A stretch of DNA of 64,000 bases from a virus, in IMG/VR virus record IMGVR_UViG_3300037452_000118, positions 1-64,000 of that record; one strand, written 5' to 3'. A program made the position numbers and the translations under genes. This document shows positions 25,111 through 34,167 of this stretch, in pieces (the first letter of the stretch is position 1; each line of letters starts with the position of its first letter). Under the pieces are notes generated by a model, which saw only the letters and a program-made list of their open reading frames with translations, did not search any database and was not told where the DNA came from.

Positions 25111-25983
25111 ATGCGCATCATCGTCGTCGGCGCCTCCGGGCTGATCGGCTCCGCCGTCGAGGCCGCAGCGCGCAAGGCCGGGCACGAGGTCGTCGGCACC
25201 TACGCGACGCGGCCGCGCGAGGGGCTGCTGCGGTTCGACGTGACGAAGGAAAACCTCCTCGACGTCGTCCCCGACCTCGGCGCTGACGACCGCGTGATGC
25301 TGATGTCGGCGGCGATCGATCAGGCGTGGGTGCAGGCGCACCCCGGCGAGTCGCACGCCGTCAACTACATCGGCGCCGTCGAGGTCGCCTCTGCGGCGCT
25401 GATGCGGGGGGCTTACCTCGTCTTCATGTCCAGCGAGGCGGTCTTCGGCATACCGGTCGGCGCGTACGGGTTCGGCGAGGACTCCGCGCCGGCGCCATTC
25501 GGCCTCTACGCCGAGCAGAAGGTCAAGGTGGAGCAGCGCCTCCCGCTCCGCGAGGCCTGCGTCGCGAGAGCCGGCCACGTCGTCGGCTGGGGCGCCGGGG
25601 ATACGCGGGACGCCGTTTCCGCGACCTACCGCGCGCTGCTCCAGCCGTACACGCGGATGGCCTACGACAACCTGTTCACGGTCACCGCCGTCGAGGACAT
25701 CGCCATGGGGCTCCTCCGTGCCGCCGAGCGCAGGACGTGCGGGGTGCTGCACCTCGCCGCCAACCCGCCAGTGTCGCGGACGCAGCTAGCGGACTGGATC
25801 AAGGCGTCGAGCCGGCACGGCGACCGGATGCGGTACCATCGCGTCCAGGTGGCGAGCCTGCCGATGGTCAGGGCGCCGCAGGCTTGGCTGCGCAGCGACC
25901 GCGCCGCGGAGCTCGGGCTGACCTTCGCGGAGCCGCGCTCCATCGTAGAGCGCAAAGTGGCGATCTTGGATCAGGAGATATGA
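25111..25983 (+). CDS. RmlD-like NAD(P)-dependent sugar reductase (SDR)
   Basis: 290 residues. It starts MRIIVVGASGLIGSAVEAAA, then VMLMSAAIDQAW (about 70), NYIGAVEVASAA, and VFMSSEAVFG near 107. YAEQKVKVEQ (YxxxK) lies near 133. This is the pattern of dTDP-4-dehydrorhamnose reductase-like proteins. It would reduce a 4-keto sugar, a logical late step after the dehydratase. DNA here returns to high GC after the AT-richer HNH and ATP-grasp genes. The leader at 25085 provides the ribosome site. Confidence 0.82.
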   Translation: MRIIVVGASGLIGSAVEAAARKAGHEVVGTYATRPREGLLRFDVTKENLLDVVPDLGADDRVMLMSAAIDQAWVQAHPGESHAVNYIGAVEVASAALMRGAYLVFMSSEAVFGIPVGAYGFGEDSAPAPFGLYAEQKVKVEQRLPLREACVARAGHVVGWGAGDTRDAVSATYRALLQPYTRMAYDNLFTVTAVEDIAMGLLRAAERRTCGVLHLAANPPVSRTQLADWIKASSRHGDRMRYHRVQVASLPMVRAPQAWLRSDRAAELGLTFAEPRSIVERKVAILDQEI

Positions 25984-25985
25984 CG

Positions 25986-26204
25986 ATGTGCGAAACTTGT
26001 GCGAACAAACTTCTGGAGCTGGCCGAAGCGGCGATGCCTCTTCCCGATCAAATGGGCGACGGGCGTGCCGCCAACACTCTGCGAGACGCGGCCAAGACTA
26101 TTCGTCCCATAGAAAATCTGGCTCTGCGCCAACTTGCAAACAGCACGCTCCCCAATGAGCTTGTTGGTATCAGGCTGCGTGAGATATTCGGCAACGGAGC
26201 GTAG
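25986..26204 (+). CDS. Small hypothetical protein
   Basis: 72 residues, MCETCANKLLELAEAAMPLP ... LREIFGNGA. The CETC near the start could bind metal, but no partner cysteines follow. ATG 25986 is preferred because AGGAG lies about eight bases upstream; an ATG at 25980 overlaps the previous stop. Less GC-rich than its flanks. Function unknown. Confidence 0.5.
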   Translation: MCETCANKLLELAEAAMPLPDQMGDGRAANTLRDAAKTIRPIENLALRQLANSTLPNELVGIRLREIFGNGA

Positions 26205-26207
26205 AAG

Positions 26208-27308
26208 ATGGCCCGAGTTCTCGTCATCGGCGGCGGGTTCGCCGGCTGCATCGCGGCGCAGATGCTGGCGGGGCGCCACGACGTCACCGTCGTCGAGCGG
26301 GCGCCGTTCCTCGGCGGCAGCTGCAAGACGTTCACATGGGGCGGCCACCCCTACACGCTGGGGCCACGGCACTTCCTCACGAAGAACGAGGACGCCTGGA
26401 ACTACCTCGACAGGTTCTGCCCGATGCACCGGTTTCCCGGCCACGAGTTCCTGACCTACGTCGAGCGCGACGCGCAGTTCTGCCACTACCCGATCCACGA
26501 GGACGACGTCGAGGCGATGCCGGACCGCGACGCCATCCGCGCGGAGCTGGCGGCGTGCCCCGGCGCGGCGGGAGCGCGGAACCTGGAGGAATATTGGCTG
26601 CTCTCGGTCGGCCCGACGCTCTACGACAAGGTCGTCAAGAACTACTCGAAGAAGATGTGGGGGATCGAGAGCAACACCGAGATCACGGACTTCGGCTTCA
26701 CGCCGAAGGGCGTCGCGCTGAAGCGCGGGCCGGTCAAGGCGGCGTGGAGCGAGGCGATGTCCGGCTTCCCGAAGGCGATGAACGGCTACGACGACTACTT
26801 CGGCATGGCGACGAAGGACTCGAAGGTGTTCCTGGGCACCAACATCGACGATTTCGACATGCCGAATCGCAAGGTCAAGATCGCCGGCGAGTGGAGCGCC
26901 TGGGACGTCATCGTCAGCACGGTGTCGGTCGAGGTCATCCTCAAGAACGCGCTGGGGCCGCTGCGCTGGGCGGGACGCGACTTCCTCAAGGTCGTACTGC
27001 CCGTCGAGCATTGCCTCCCGAAGGACGTCTACTTCCTCTACTACGCCAACGCGGAGCCGTTCACCCGGATCGTCGAGTACAAGAAGTTCTACCGCTACGA
27101 GGCGCCGACGACGCTGATCGGCATCGAGATACCCTCGACGAAGAACAAGCTCTACCCGTTCCCGATGAAGCGGGACCAGGATTTGCACGCGGAGTACCTG
27201 AAGCTGCTTCCGCCGAACGTCTTCTCGACGGGCCGAAACGGCACCTACCGCTACATCGATGTCGGGGTTATGATCGAACAGGGATTCGAGATGTTCCGTG
27301 ACGTTTGA
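26208..27308 (+). CDS. glf: UDP-galactopyranose mutase-like flavoprotein
   Basis: 366 residues, the usual length for UDP-galactopyranose mutase. The FAD-binding motif is VIGGGFAGCIAAQML, then VERAPFLGGSCKTF. Further landmarks are GPRHFLTKNEDAW near 57, SKKMWGI near 153, FGFTPKGVALKRGPVKA near 165, and a C-terminal FSTGRNGTYRYIDVGVMIEQG. The last matches the conserved G-R-x-x-x-Y-x-D segment. It would interconvert pyranose and furanose forms of a UDP-sugar using reduced FAD. Substrate may differ from galactose given the neighbouring enzymes. It ends the first block of the sugar cluster. Confidence 0.85.
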   Translation: MARVLVIGGGFAGCIAAQMLAGRHDVTVVERAPFLGGSCKTFTWGGHPYTLGPRHFLTKNEDAWNYLDRFCPMHRFPGHEFLTYVERDAQFCHYPIHEDDVEAMPDRDAIRAELAACPGAAGARNLEEYWLLSVGPTLYDKVVKNYSKKMWGIESNTEITDFGFTPKGVALKRGPVKAAWSEAMSGFPKAMNGYDDYFGMATKDSKVFLGTNIDDFDMPNRKVKIAGEWSAWDVIVSTVSVEVILKNALGPLRWAGRDFLKVVLPVEHCLPKDVYFLYYANAEPFTRIVEYKKFYRYEAPTTLIGIEIPSTKNKLYPFPMKRDQDLHAEYLKLLPPNVFSTGRNGTYRYIDVGVMIEQGFEMFRDV

Positions 27309-27316
27309 GCTGTCTC

Positions 27317-27336
27317 CTAGCGCCGAAAAACGCTAG
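27317..27336. other. Short perfect hairpin
   Basis: CTAGCG, an eight-base loop CCGAAAAA, and CGCTAG lie nine bases after the mutase stop. There is no T-run on either strand, so it is not a standard terminator; it may protect the mRNA 3' end. Confidence 0.35.
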
Positions 27337-27348
27337 TGAATGGCAATA

Positions 27349-27420
27349 AGGTGCCTCCTATGAAGGCTGGAGGCGGGACTGCCAGGATCGGCCCCGGATC
27401 AAGGACCAACAGGGGCACCT
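27349..27420 (+). other. Possible structured leader of the broken gene
   Basis: AGGTGCC (27349-27355) can pair with GGCACCT (27414-27420). An alternative inner hairpin pairs GCCTCC (27353-27358) with GGAGGC (27369-27374). The two helices share bases and are mutually exclusive, the layout of a switching leader. This could be chance in GC-rich DNA. Confidence 0.25.
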
Positions 27421-27449
27421 AATTTGTTCCGCGACGTATAGGAGGGATC

Positions 27450-27878
27450 ATGACCCCGCAAGTCGAGATCGCTTTGGCTGCTCCAGTATTCGATCCAGAG
27501 CGCCAGATCACTACCAAGTTTTTCTGGTATCCTGAGCGCCTGATCAGCGCCGGGCTGACCTGCAACATCGGGATGGAATGAAGCCGCTATGCCGGAGGCA
27601 GGCCGCTTTGGCAGCTCAGCCTTTCCTACCACGATCCCGAGACAGGTAGGCCGGTGCCGGTGCTCCGTTGGAGCCCAACGAAATGGCGGAAGGCGGAAGA
27701 ATTGAGAGATCGCATCATGCGCGGCGTCGGCACGGACGAGGAATGGGTAACCGAGGAAATGTCGGCGCAATTTGGAATGAGAGCTTACGCCGTTCACTAT
27801 CGGCGCCCGCTGCGCATCGACGAAATCGCGCGGATGGCGCCGACTACTGAAGTCAGAGAGAGGCCTGGAAGACCATGA
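27450..27878 (+). pseudogene. Hypothetical phage gene interrupted by an in-frame TGA
   Basis: A strong ribosome site (AGGAGGG) precedes ATG 27450. The frame reads MTPQVEIALAAPVFDPE ... NIGME, meets TGA at codon 44 (27579-27581), and continues in the same frame with SRYAGGRPLWQLSLSYHDP and VLRWSPTKWRKAEEL to a stop at 27878. Both halves look like one protein of 141 residues. The TGA may replace a TGG Trp codon (GMEWSRY). No SECIS-like element or genome-wide TGA reassignment is seen, since neighbours end in TGA. A nonsense mutation or sequencing error is more likely than recoding. The end overlaps the next gene by ATGA. Confidence 0.75.
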
Positions 27879-29680
27879 CCGCGCTGCCTGCCGTCAACCT
27901 AGCGCCGGACCGCGACAAGGTGGCCGCCTTTTTCGCGCGGTATTTCCCGCGCAACGTCCGGCGCGTGCTGCTGGTCAACCCGCCAGACGCCGACTCCAGC
28001 CTGTTCCGCATCGAGACGGCCAAGCGCGGGCGCTATACCAACTACCCGCCCTATGGGCTCGGCGTGCTGGCGCAAAATCTCCGCGACGTCGGTGTCGACG
28101 TACGGCTGATCAATTTGAACCACATCGTGCTGAAGGCGGCGCGGTCGGGCGGCGCATTCGACTTCGACAAAACGTGGCAGGACGCGCTGTGGGCCGAGAT
28201 CGGGGACTTCGACCCCGACCTGGTCGGCGTCACCTGCATGTTCACGATGACGCATACGTCCTTCAAGCGGGTCTGCGAGTACGCCGCCAAGGAGTGCGGC
28301 GCCGTCGTCGCCATCGGCGGCGTGCACGTCACCAACGACGTCGAGCGCGTGCTGGACGACGTGCCCCACGCCCGCGTCGCTTTCCTACGCGAGGGCGACG
28401 TGGCCATCAAGAGCTTCGTCGCCACCGCCAACGGGGGCGCCCTCGGCGGGATGGGCCAGGTCATCCTCGACGACGGCGCCGAGCGGTTCCGCTTCACCGC
28501 CGAGCGCCAGCCGGGGGAGGACGAGATCGACGTGCTGCCGGCCTACGACCTCTGCGACATCGGCGAGCTGTCCCAGCACGGCACCGTCGGCGCCTTCTAC
28601 TGCTTCAAGCCGAAGGGCGCCCGCTTCGCTACGGTGCTGTCTAATCGCGGCTGCCGGGCGCAGTGCACGTTCTGCAGCGTCCGCAACTTCAACGGCAAGC
28701 GGGTGCGCCAGCGCAGCGTCGGCTCCGTGCTCGACGAGCTCCAGCTGCTCGAGGAGGTCCACGGCATCGACCACGTCATGTGGCTCGACGACGACCTGCT
28801 CAAGGACCACGCCCGCGCGATCGCGCTGTTCGATGGCAAGGTATCCCGCGGCCTGAAGATGACGTGGGACGCGACCAACGGGCTGATCGCGGCGTCGTGC
28901 ACCGACGAGGTCGTCGCGGCGATGGCGGCGTCGGGCTGCATCGCCGTCAACATCGGCATGGAGTCCGGCTCGCCGGAGATCCTGCGCAAGGTCAAGAAGC
29001 CGGGGACTGTGGAGAACTTCGTCGAGGCCGCTGACATCCTGCGGAAATTTCCGCAGATACACTCCAGCGTCTTCCTCATGGTCGGCTTCCCCGGCGAGAC
29101 GATGGCCCAGATCACGCAGACGATCGACGTCGCGAGGCGCATGGACATGGACTGGTACCGGATCAGCCCGGTGCAGCCGCTGCCGAACACGCCGATGTAC
29201 GACGCGATGGTCGAGCAGGGCCTCGTCCAGGCCGTCGGCAGCAAGGAGCTGCGCTTCATGGGCGGCGCCTACGGCAAGCAGGCCGAGATCGAGCAGGGCC
29301 AGCGGATGACGACGGGGAGCTTCAAGGAGGCCTTCGCCGCGATCGCGCCGGGCGACGTGCCGACCGAGGACCAGATCACCGACATCTGGTTCTACATGAA
29401 CTTCCACCTCAATTTCCGCCGGCTGTTCGACGAGGACCGGCCGGTGAAGGTCGAGCAGCAGCTCGCCCACCTCCGCGCGCTGTCCGACGTCATCTCGCCG
29501 GAGAACGGCTTCGCGCTCTACTTCACCGCATACCTGCAGCGGAAGTTCCGCAGCGCCGTCCAGGACGGGCTGACGGACCGCCTGCGGGCGCGGCTGGACA
29601 CCTCGCCGTACTGGCGCGACCGCTTCGCGGCGTTCGATCTCAACGTGGACGATCTGATCCCTCGTGCGTCGGCGAAATAA
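27875..29680 (+). CDS. B12-binding radical SAM enzyme, second
   Basis: 601 residues. The N-terminal cobalamin-binding-like region includes VLLVNPPDADSS, YPPYGLGVLAQNL and VVAIGGVHVTND. The radical SAM motif is CRAQCTFC (Cys260, 264, 267), preceded by VLSNRG. Then come HVMWLDDDLLKD, IAVNIGMESGSPEILRKVKK and VGFPGETMAQI. A C-terminal helical domain of about 150 residues ends FRSAVQDGLTDRLR. Architecture matches P-methylase/B12 radical SAM enzymes that methylate or rearrange carbon skeletons. Base composition is strongly GC-rich, unlike the radical SAM gene at 18181, so the two probably have different histories. Confidence 0.87.
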   Translation: MTALPAVNLAPDRDKVAAFFARYFPRNVRRVLLVNPPDADSSLFRIETAKRGRYTNYPPYGLGVLAQNLRDVGVDVRLINLNHIVLKAARSGGAFDFDKTWQDALWAEIGDFDPDLVGVTCMFTMTHTSFKRVCEYAAKECGAVVAIGGVHVTNDVERVLDDVPHARVAFLREGDVAIKSFVATANGGALGGMGQVILDDGAERFRFTAERQPGEDEIDVLPAYDLCDIGELSQHGTVGAFYCFKPKGARFATVLSNRGCRAQCTFCSVRNFNGKRVRQRSVGSVLDELQLLEEVHGIDHVMWLDDDLLKDHARAIALFDGKVSRGLKMTWDATNGLIAASCTDEVVAAMAASGCIAVNIGMESGSPEILRKVKKPGTVENFVEAADILRKFPQIHSSVFLMVGFPGETMAQITQTIDVARRMDMDWYRISPVQPLPNTPMYDAMVEQGLVQAVGSKELRFMGGAYGKQAEIEQGQRMTTGSFKEAFAAIAPGDVPTEDQITDIWFYMNFHLNFRRLFDEDRPVKVEQQLAHLRALSDVISPENGFALYFTAYLQRKFRSAVQDGLTDRLRARLDTSPYWRDRFAAFDLNVDDLIPRASAK

Positions 29681-29681
29681 A

Positions 29682-30668
29682 ATGCTTCTCGTGAAAACAA
29701 AAGCGGCACCAAGCGCGATTCACGGCACGGGGCTGTTTGCCGACGAGCCCATAAAGCGTGGCGCGATCGTCTGGCGCTTCGACGACAGCACGGAAGAATC
29801 GTTCAGCCCCGAGGAAGCGGAAGCGCTGCCGGAACCGAAACGCACGAGGGTTCTGAGCCTCGTGCACTCGTACATCAGCAACCCGGACGGGCGGTTTATC
29901 CTGAGCAAGGACGACGCGATCTACTTCAACCACTCGTTCGCCCCGAACGTCGTGGAGACCGGCGACGGCCGGTGCGCGGCCCTGCGCGACATCCCCCGCG
30001 GCGAGGAGTTGACCATCGACTACAGGGACTATGCCGAGGACAATCCCCTGAACTTCGAGGTGGCAATGAGCGACGAACTAAGATTCGATCCTTCGCGCTT
30101 CCGCTTGGACGCCGACGCCCGTTCGCTGTCCTATTGCAGCCTCGACGCCACGGTCGGCGTAGACGACAGGCTGGTCGACACGCTGGTCGCGGAGTCAGAG
30201 CGCCGCGGCGGCGTCAACGCGCGGGTCTGCCTGCACACGTCGCCGGAATCCAACTTCCACGAGATGGTCATCCTGGAGCGCCGGGGCTACTACTTCCCGC
30301 CGCACCGGCACACCAACAAGGCGCAGTCCTGCAACATCCTGCGCGGCGAGGCGGCCGTGTTCGTCTTCGACGACGCCGGCAACGTGAAGCGCACCTGCGT
30401 CCTGGGGCGCGACGGCAACCTGATCTTCAGGATCGGCGAGGAGCGCTACCACCTCACGCTGCCGCTGACGGACTTCATCGTCTACCACGAGGGCAAGCCC
30501 GGCCCGTTCGAGCGCGAGGGCGACAGCATCTACGCGGAGTGGGCGCCGAAGCGCGAGGACAAGGAGGCGGTCGCGAAGTATCTGGACCATCTCCGCCATT
30601 TCGTCGAGCCGCGCGTCGTGAAGGGGCCGATCATCGGCGACCCGCAAGAGCCGCCAGACGTGCCGTGA
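29682..30668 (+). CDS. SET-domain / WbuC-like cupin fusion protein
   Basis: 328 residues. Residues 1-120 are a SET-like domain: AIHGTGLFADEPIKRGAIVW, YFNHSFAPNVV (Asn83-His84) and GEELTIDYRDY. These are the SAM- and lysine-binding landmarks of SET methyltransferases. Residues 130-310 are a cupin resembling the WbuC family from O-antigen clusters: VCLHTSPESNFHEMVI, YYFPPHRHTNKAQSCN and VFVFDDAGNV. A continuous frame joins them; an internal ATG at 30067 could also give the cupin alone. The cupin links it to glycan synthesis, and the SET part may methylate protein or a small molecule. Start ATG 29682 is two bases after the previous stop. Confidence 0.78.
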   Translation: MLLVKTKAAPSAIHGTGLFADEPIKRGAIVWRFDDSTEESFSPEEAEALPEPKRTRVLSLVHSYISNPDGRFILSKDDAIYFNHSFAPNVVETGDGRCAALRDIPRGEELTIDYRDYAEDNPLNFEVAMSDELRFDPSRFRLDADARSLSYCSLDATVGVDDRLVDTLVAESERRGGVNARVCLHTSPESNFHEMVILERRGYYFPPHRHTNKAQSCNILRGEAAVFVFDDAGNVKRTCVLGRDGNLIFRIGEERYHLTLPLTDFIVYHEGKPGPFEREGDSIYAEWAPKREDKEAVAKYLDHLRHFVEPRVVKGPIIGDPQEPPDVP

Positions 30669-31666
30669 TGATGCGGCCGACCGTCGTCAAGATCGCCGCC
30701 TGGGGCGACCGCCATATTGAGTCGCTGCACCAGAACATCCTGCCTTGCCTGCTGGCGCCGCGGAACCTGCCGGCGCTGTGCGCGGCGTCGGAGACGGAGC
30801 TGATCCTCTACACCGACAGGCCGGCCAATATCGACCCTGAGATCCCGGGTTTGACGGTGACCGTCCGCGTGCTGGCGCCGCTGCCGGACGCCGGCGACCT
30901 GCCGGCGAACCGCAGGGTGCTGGCGCGGACCGACGCGGAGAGCGCCCGGCTCGCCGCGGCGAGGGACGCCGACTGGTTCGGCCTCCAGGCCGACACCTTG
31001 ATCAGCGACGCCTTTCTGCCCAGGGTCAAGGACCTGCTCGTCGCGTACCTCGCCGTGGCCGGGAGCCCGATCAGGACGGACGCCGACGCCCTGCGGGCGG
31101 CCGCCGGCGCGCGCCGCGCCTTCGACGCCGCCGACCTGCGCCGCCTCTCGATGGCCTGCCTGCACCCGGTGACGGCGGGCTACTTCGTCCGCGACCCGCC
31201 GGCCACGATCCCGGCCGACCCGCACCAGCTGCTGTTCCGCACCGCCAGCGGCTTCGCGGCGCGGACCTGGCAGTTTTGCCCGTTCGGCATCAGCCCCGAG
31301 GGTTTGCGGCCGATGATGACGTCCGACGAGGATTCGGAGCAGCCGATCGACGACGAGTCGACCATCGACTGCTACCTCGTCCAGAACCTGCCGTCGGCGC
31401 GGGTACGCTTCCACCGCCCGGCGACGGACGACTTCTACCTGACCAGCCTCGACGATCCGTCCGGCATCCCGAGGTTCGGCGAGTTCGAGATGTCGGCGGC
31501 CGGCGTCGCGGGCTCGATCCGCAAGTTCTCGCGGGACTACGGTGATGTCATCAACTACGGCGTCGCGCTTCGGCAGCGGTTCGCCTACCCGACGGAGGTC
31601 GCGCTGCCGGACAGCCTCGGCGAGGAGGAGACGCTGGAAGCGGTACGCAAGGCGCTGACGCCGTAA
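30668..31666 (+). CDS. WGD-family protein 1, glycosyltransferase-like
   Basis: 332 residues beginning MMRPTVVKIAAWGDRHIESLH, then ILPCLLAPRNLPAL and TELILYTDR. That beginning resembles the proteins at 32132 and 37724. The strand-helix-strand start followed by an acidic YTD resembles a GT-A nucleotide-sugar fold, with DADWFGLQADTLISDAF near residue 98 as a possible acidic site. I cannot name the family with certainty. The gene lies between the SET-cupin and SPASM radical SAM genes, so a sugar-transfer role is reasonable. ATG 30668 overlaps the previous stop. Confidence 0.6.
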   Translation: MMRPTVVKIAAWGDRHIESLHQNILPCLLAPRNLPALCAASETELILYTDRPANIDPEIPGLTVTVRVLAPLPDAGDLPANRRVLARTDAESARLAAARDADWFGLQADTLISDAFLPRVKDLLVAYLAVAGSPIRTDADALRAAAGARRAFDAADLRRLSMACLHPVTAGYFVRDPPATIPADPHQLLFRTASGFAARTWQFCPFGISPEGLRPMMTSDEDSEQPIDDESTIDCYLVQNLPSARVRFHRPATDDFYLTSLDDPSGIPRFGEFEMSAAGVAGSIRKFSRDYGDVINYGVALRQRFAYPTEVALPDSLGEEETLEAVRKALTP

Positions 31667-31766
31667 AATTCGGTGTGGACGGCGGCCGTCAAAGAATGGA
31701 TAATTATACCTTCAGAAAGTTGTCACGGAAGCCAGCCCGCGCCCGCCAACTTCATAGGAGAGAACG

Positions 31767-32135
31767 ATGTTCGTTGAGACTAAAAAGGACGGTGAGGCCC
31801 TACCGGTAACTCCGTCGGCGAAGGATGTTCTGGTCGCCGCCCGCGCAAAAATCGCCGAACCCGAAAATTGGTGTCAGGGCTGTCAAGGATTGGACAAGGA
31901 TGGCTGCGGCGTCAATCCGCTCGATTCCGACGCCGTGAAGCATTGTGCGCTCGGTGCGCTTTCTGCGGTCATCGGCAGCTACGTTCTTCCAACCCATCCA
32001 GCCCGCGTCGTTCTGCAACGCTGTGTCCCCGGTCCGATTGGCCCTTGGAATAATCGCCACTCACATACCGAAGTCGTCGCGGCCTTCGACGCTGCAATCG
32101 CGTGCATAAGCGGCCAAGCCCAAGGGGCAACATGA
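31767..32135 (+). CDS. DUF6197-like hypothetical protein
   Basis: 122 residues. The pattern VLVAARAKIAEPENWCQGC, HCALGALSAVIGSY, GPWNNRHSHTEVVAAFDAAI (quoted in parts) resembles the DUF6197 family as I recall it, small proteins of unknown role in phages and actinobacteria. GGAGAG precedes ATG 31767. The upstream gap of 100 bases is AT-richer (TGGATAATTATACC) and may hold a promoter. It overlaps the next gene by ATGA. Confidence 0.6.
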   Translation: MFVETKKDGEALPVTPSAKDVLVAARAKIAEPENWCQGCQGLDKDGCGVNPLDSDAVKHCALGALSAVIGSYVLPTHPARVVLQRCVPGPIGPWNNRHSHTEVVAAFDAAIACISGQAQGAT

Positions 32136-33052
32136 GATTCCGCTTCACCCTCGTGGTCTGGGGCGATTGGCACATCGGCCAGTTCGTCAGGCACGGCCTG
32201 CCCAGCCTGCGGGCGCCGGGCAACCTCGACGCGATCGACCACGTCGTTTCCGCGAAGACACGGCCGTCGGACCTGGAGCGCGTGCGCGCGGCGCTGGACG
32301 GCGTCAACGCCGAGATCGAAGCGCTGCTTCCCGACGACATCGGCTCCGACCAGGCGACCTGCAACACGGCGGTCTTCACGCACAACGTCGACGACCGATC
32401 CGCCGCCGCCCAGGCCGGGGAGGCCTGGGGACTGCTGTCGCCCGACATGGTGTGGGGCGAGGGAACGTGGGCGCACCACCGCGCCGCGCTGGAGGGCGGC
32501 GCGAAGGCGGTCTTCCGCCCGCTGCTGCGCGTCGACTCCGAACGCGCCGGGACGATCCGCGATTTCCGCAGACGCAGCCTCGCCGCGACCGCCTTGGAGC
32601 ACGAGCACGCGATCGCGCGGACGGACTACCGCGCCGGCGGGGAGAGGTTCTCGCCGCACGCCGAGATGATTATCTGGGAGGCGCCGGGTTGGCTGATCAA
32701 CCGGACCATCACCGCTGAAGTCCAGACCTGCATCCCGGCTGCGGTGCCGTTCAACTCGCAGGGTTTGTCGGCGCTGCCGCTGGACGGCGAGATGTGCGTG
32801 GTCCGCGACAGCGACGAGGCGATCGCGGTGGCGATGTGCCCGCCGGACAAGGACTTCGGCTGGCTGCAGGGGACGCGACCGCTCGATGTCGACCTTGTCC
32901 GCGGTTTCCTGCGGTCCTACAACTCGCCGGCATCGAGGAACATCGCGCGCCAATCCTACCACCTGCATGCGGGCGACATCGTCGATGCCGAGATATGGAA
33001 AACGGTATTAGATCGTAGATCAGACGATTTCATCACGGAGGTCTTCGCGTGA
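32132..33052 (+). CDS. WGD-family protein 2, glycosyltransferase-like
   Basis: 306 residues. It begins MRFRFTLVVWGDWHIGQFV, then GLPSLRAPGNLDAIDHVV, aligned with the starts of the proteins at 30668 and 37724. The middle has GLLSPDMVWGEGTWAHH near 110, and the C-terminal part includes RTDYRAGGERFSPHAEMII. Acidic and histidine residues cluster in these segments. Function is unknown; the repeated presence of three such proteins in the glycan region suggests a transferase or sugar-modifying role. ATG 32132 overlaps the previous stop, and the end overlaps the SPASM gene by GTGA. Confidence 0.6.
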   Translation: MRFRFTLVVWGDWHIGQFVRHGLPSLRAPGNLDAIDHVVSAKTRPSDLERVRAALDGVNAEIEALLPDDIGSDQATCNTAVFTHNVDDRSAAAQAGEAWGLLSPDMVWGEGTWAHHRAALEGGAKAVFRPLLRVDSERAGTIRDFRRRSLAATALEHEHAIARTDYRAGGERFSPHAEMIIWEAPGWLINRTITAEVQTCIPAAVPFNSQGLSALPLDGEMCVVRDSDEAIAVAMCPPDKDFGWLQGTRPLDVDLVRGFLRSYNSPASRNIARQSYHLHAGDIVDAEIWKTVLDRRSDDFITEVFA

Positions 33053-34167
33053 ACCTGCACCTCGCGTCAGACCTGCTCCTGGACAAGCATCTTCCGGAGC
33101 CGGAGCCTGTCCCCGACAAGGCGGCCTACCTCCGCGAGCGCGAGGCCTGCCTGGCGCTGTCGCCGGCGGCGCGCGAGAACTGGGAGCGCTACGAGCGCTC
33201 GACGAGGCGCGAGGCGGAGCTGGACTACCTGCCGGTCCGGCTCGACGTCGAGAACGTCAGCCGCTGCAATTTTCGTTGCACCATGTGCCAGGTCAGCGAC
33301 TGGCCGAAGGGCCAGCGCGCCGCCGACATGAGCCTCGACGACTTCAAGCGGCTGCTCGACGAGCAGGTCGGAGTCGTAGAGCTGAAAATCCAGGGCTTCG
33401 GCGAGCCGACGATGGGCGCCCACTATTTTGAAATGATCCAATACGCGAGGGCGCGGCGGATATGGGTGCGCACCATCACCAACGCCTCGCGGCTGCATTT
33501 GAGAAACACGTTTCAAAAGTTGGTCGATACCGACGTGAACGAAATCCAAATATCAATAGACGGCGCAACGAAGGAAGTCTTCGAGGGCATCCGGCGCGGC
33601 TCGGTGTTCGAGCAGGTCGTGAAGAATTGCGCGCTGATCAATGGCTATGCAAAAGCCCAGGGCAAGCTACGAACCAAAATGTGGACTGTCGTGCAACAAA
33701 CCAACGCGCACCAGCTCGACGACCTGGTCGACCTCGCCTACGACGCCGGCTTTGCGCATTTGGTTTTTTCATTTGAATTGATTGATTTTGGGCAGCCGAA
33801 ATGGAAGGAGACGAACGATGCCGCCTCGGTCGCGGATCGGATAAGCCTCGCGGAATGTTGGCGGCTGCACCATCGCGCCAAGGCGCTCGGCGTCCGATTG
33901 GGTTTTTGGTTTGCCAACGAACGCTATAGCTATGAGGCGGGCAACCCGGAAAAGCTATGCTCGTGGCCGTTTCAGTCTGCCTACATCTCGTCCGACATGA
34001 AAATCGTACCGTGCTGTATAATTGGAAACCCCGAAGTTAGCAATTTCGGCGATGCCCGCAAGCTCACTGAACTTTGGAATGGCCCCGCCATCAAGGCTTT
34101 CCGTGAGGGTCATTTGACGGGGTGTGTTCCGGATATTTGCAGGTCCTGTTATAAGGGGAATCGCTGA
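33049..34167 (+). CDS. Radical SAM/SPASM-domain enzyme
   Basis: 372 residues. The radical SAM motif is CNFRCTMC (Cys73, 77, 80), with IQGFGEPTMG near 117, ITNASRL and IQISIDGATKEVFEGIRRG. The C-terminal SPASM region carries cysteines in LCSWPF, VPCCIIGNP and CRSCY, for auxiliary iron-sulfur clusters. Such enzymes modify peptides, sugars or alcohols. In glycan clusters SPASM proteins can act as dehydrogenases or dehydratases. DNA shifts from GC-rich to noticeably AT-richer after about 33400, suggesting a recombination junction inside the gene. GTG start overlaps the previous stop. Confidence 0.85.
   Translation: MNLHLASDLLLDKHLPEPEPVPDKAAYLREREACLALSPAARENWERYERSTRREAELDYLPVRLDVENVSRCNFRCTMCQVSDWPKGQRAADMSLDDFKRLLDEQVGVVELKIQGFGEPTMGAHYFEMIQYARARRIWVRTITNASRLHLRNTFQKLVDTDVNEIQISIDGATKEVFEGIRRGSVFEQVVKNCALINGYAKAQGKLRTKMWTVVQQTNAHQLDDLVDLAYDAGFAHLVFSFELIDFGQPKWKETNDAASVADRISLAECWRLHHRAKALGVRLGFWFANERYSYEAGNPEKLCSWPFQSAYISSDMKIVPCCIIGNPEVSNFGDARKLTELWNGPAIKAFREGHLTGCVPDICRSCYKGNR

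Noticed and set aside
27579-27581. Genome-wide reassignment of TGA to Trp
   Set aside because: Many neighbouring genes end in TGA overlapping the next start, and extending them through TGA gives nonsense. Only one internal TGA is suspicious.
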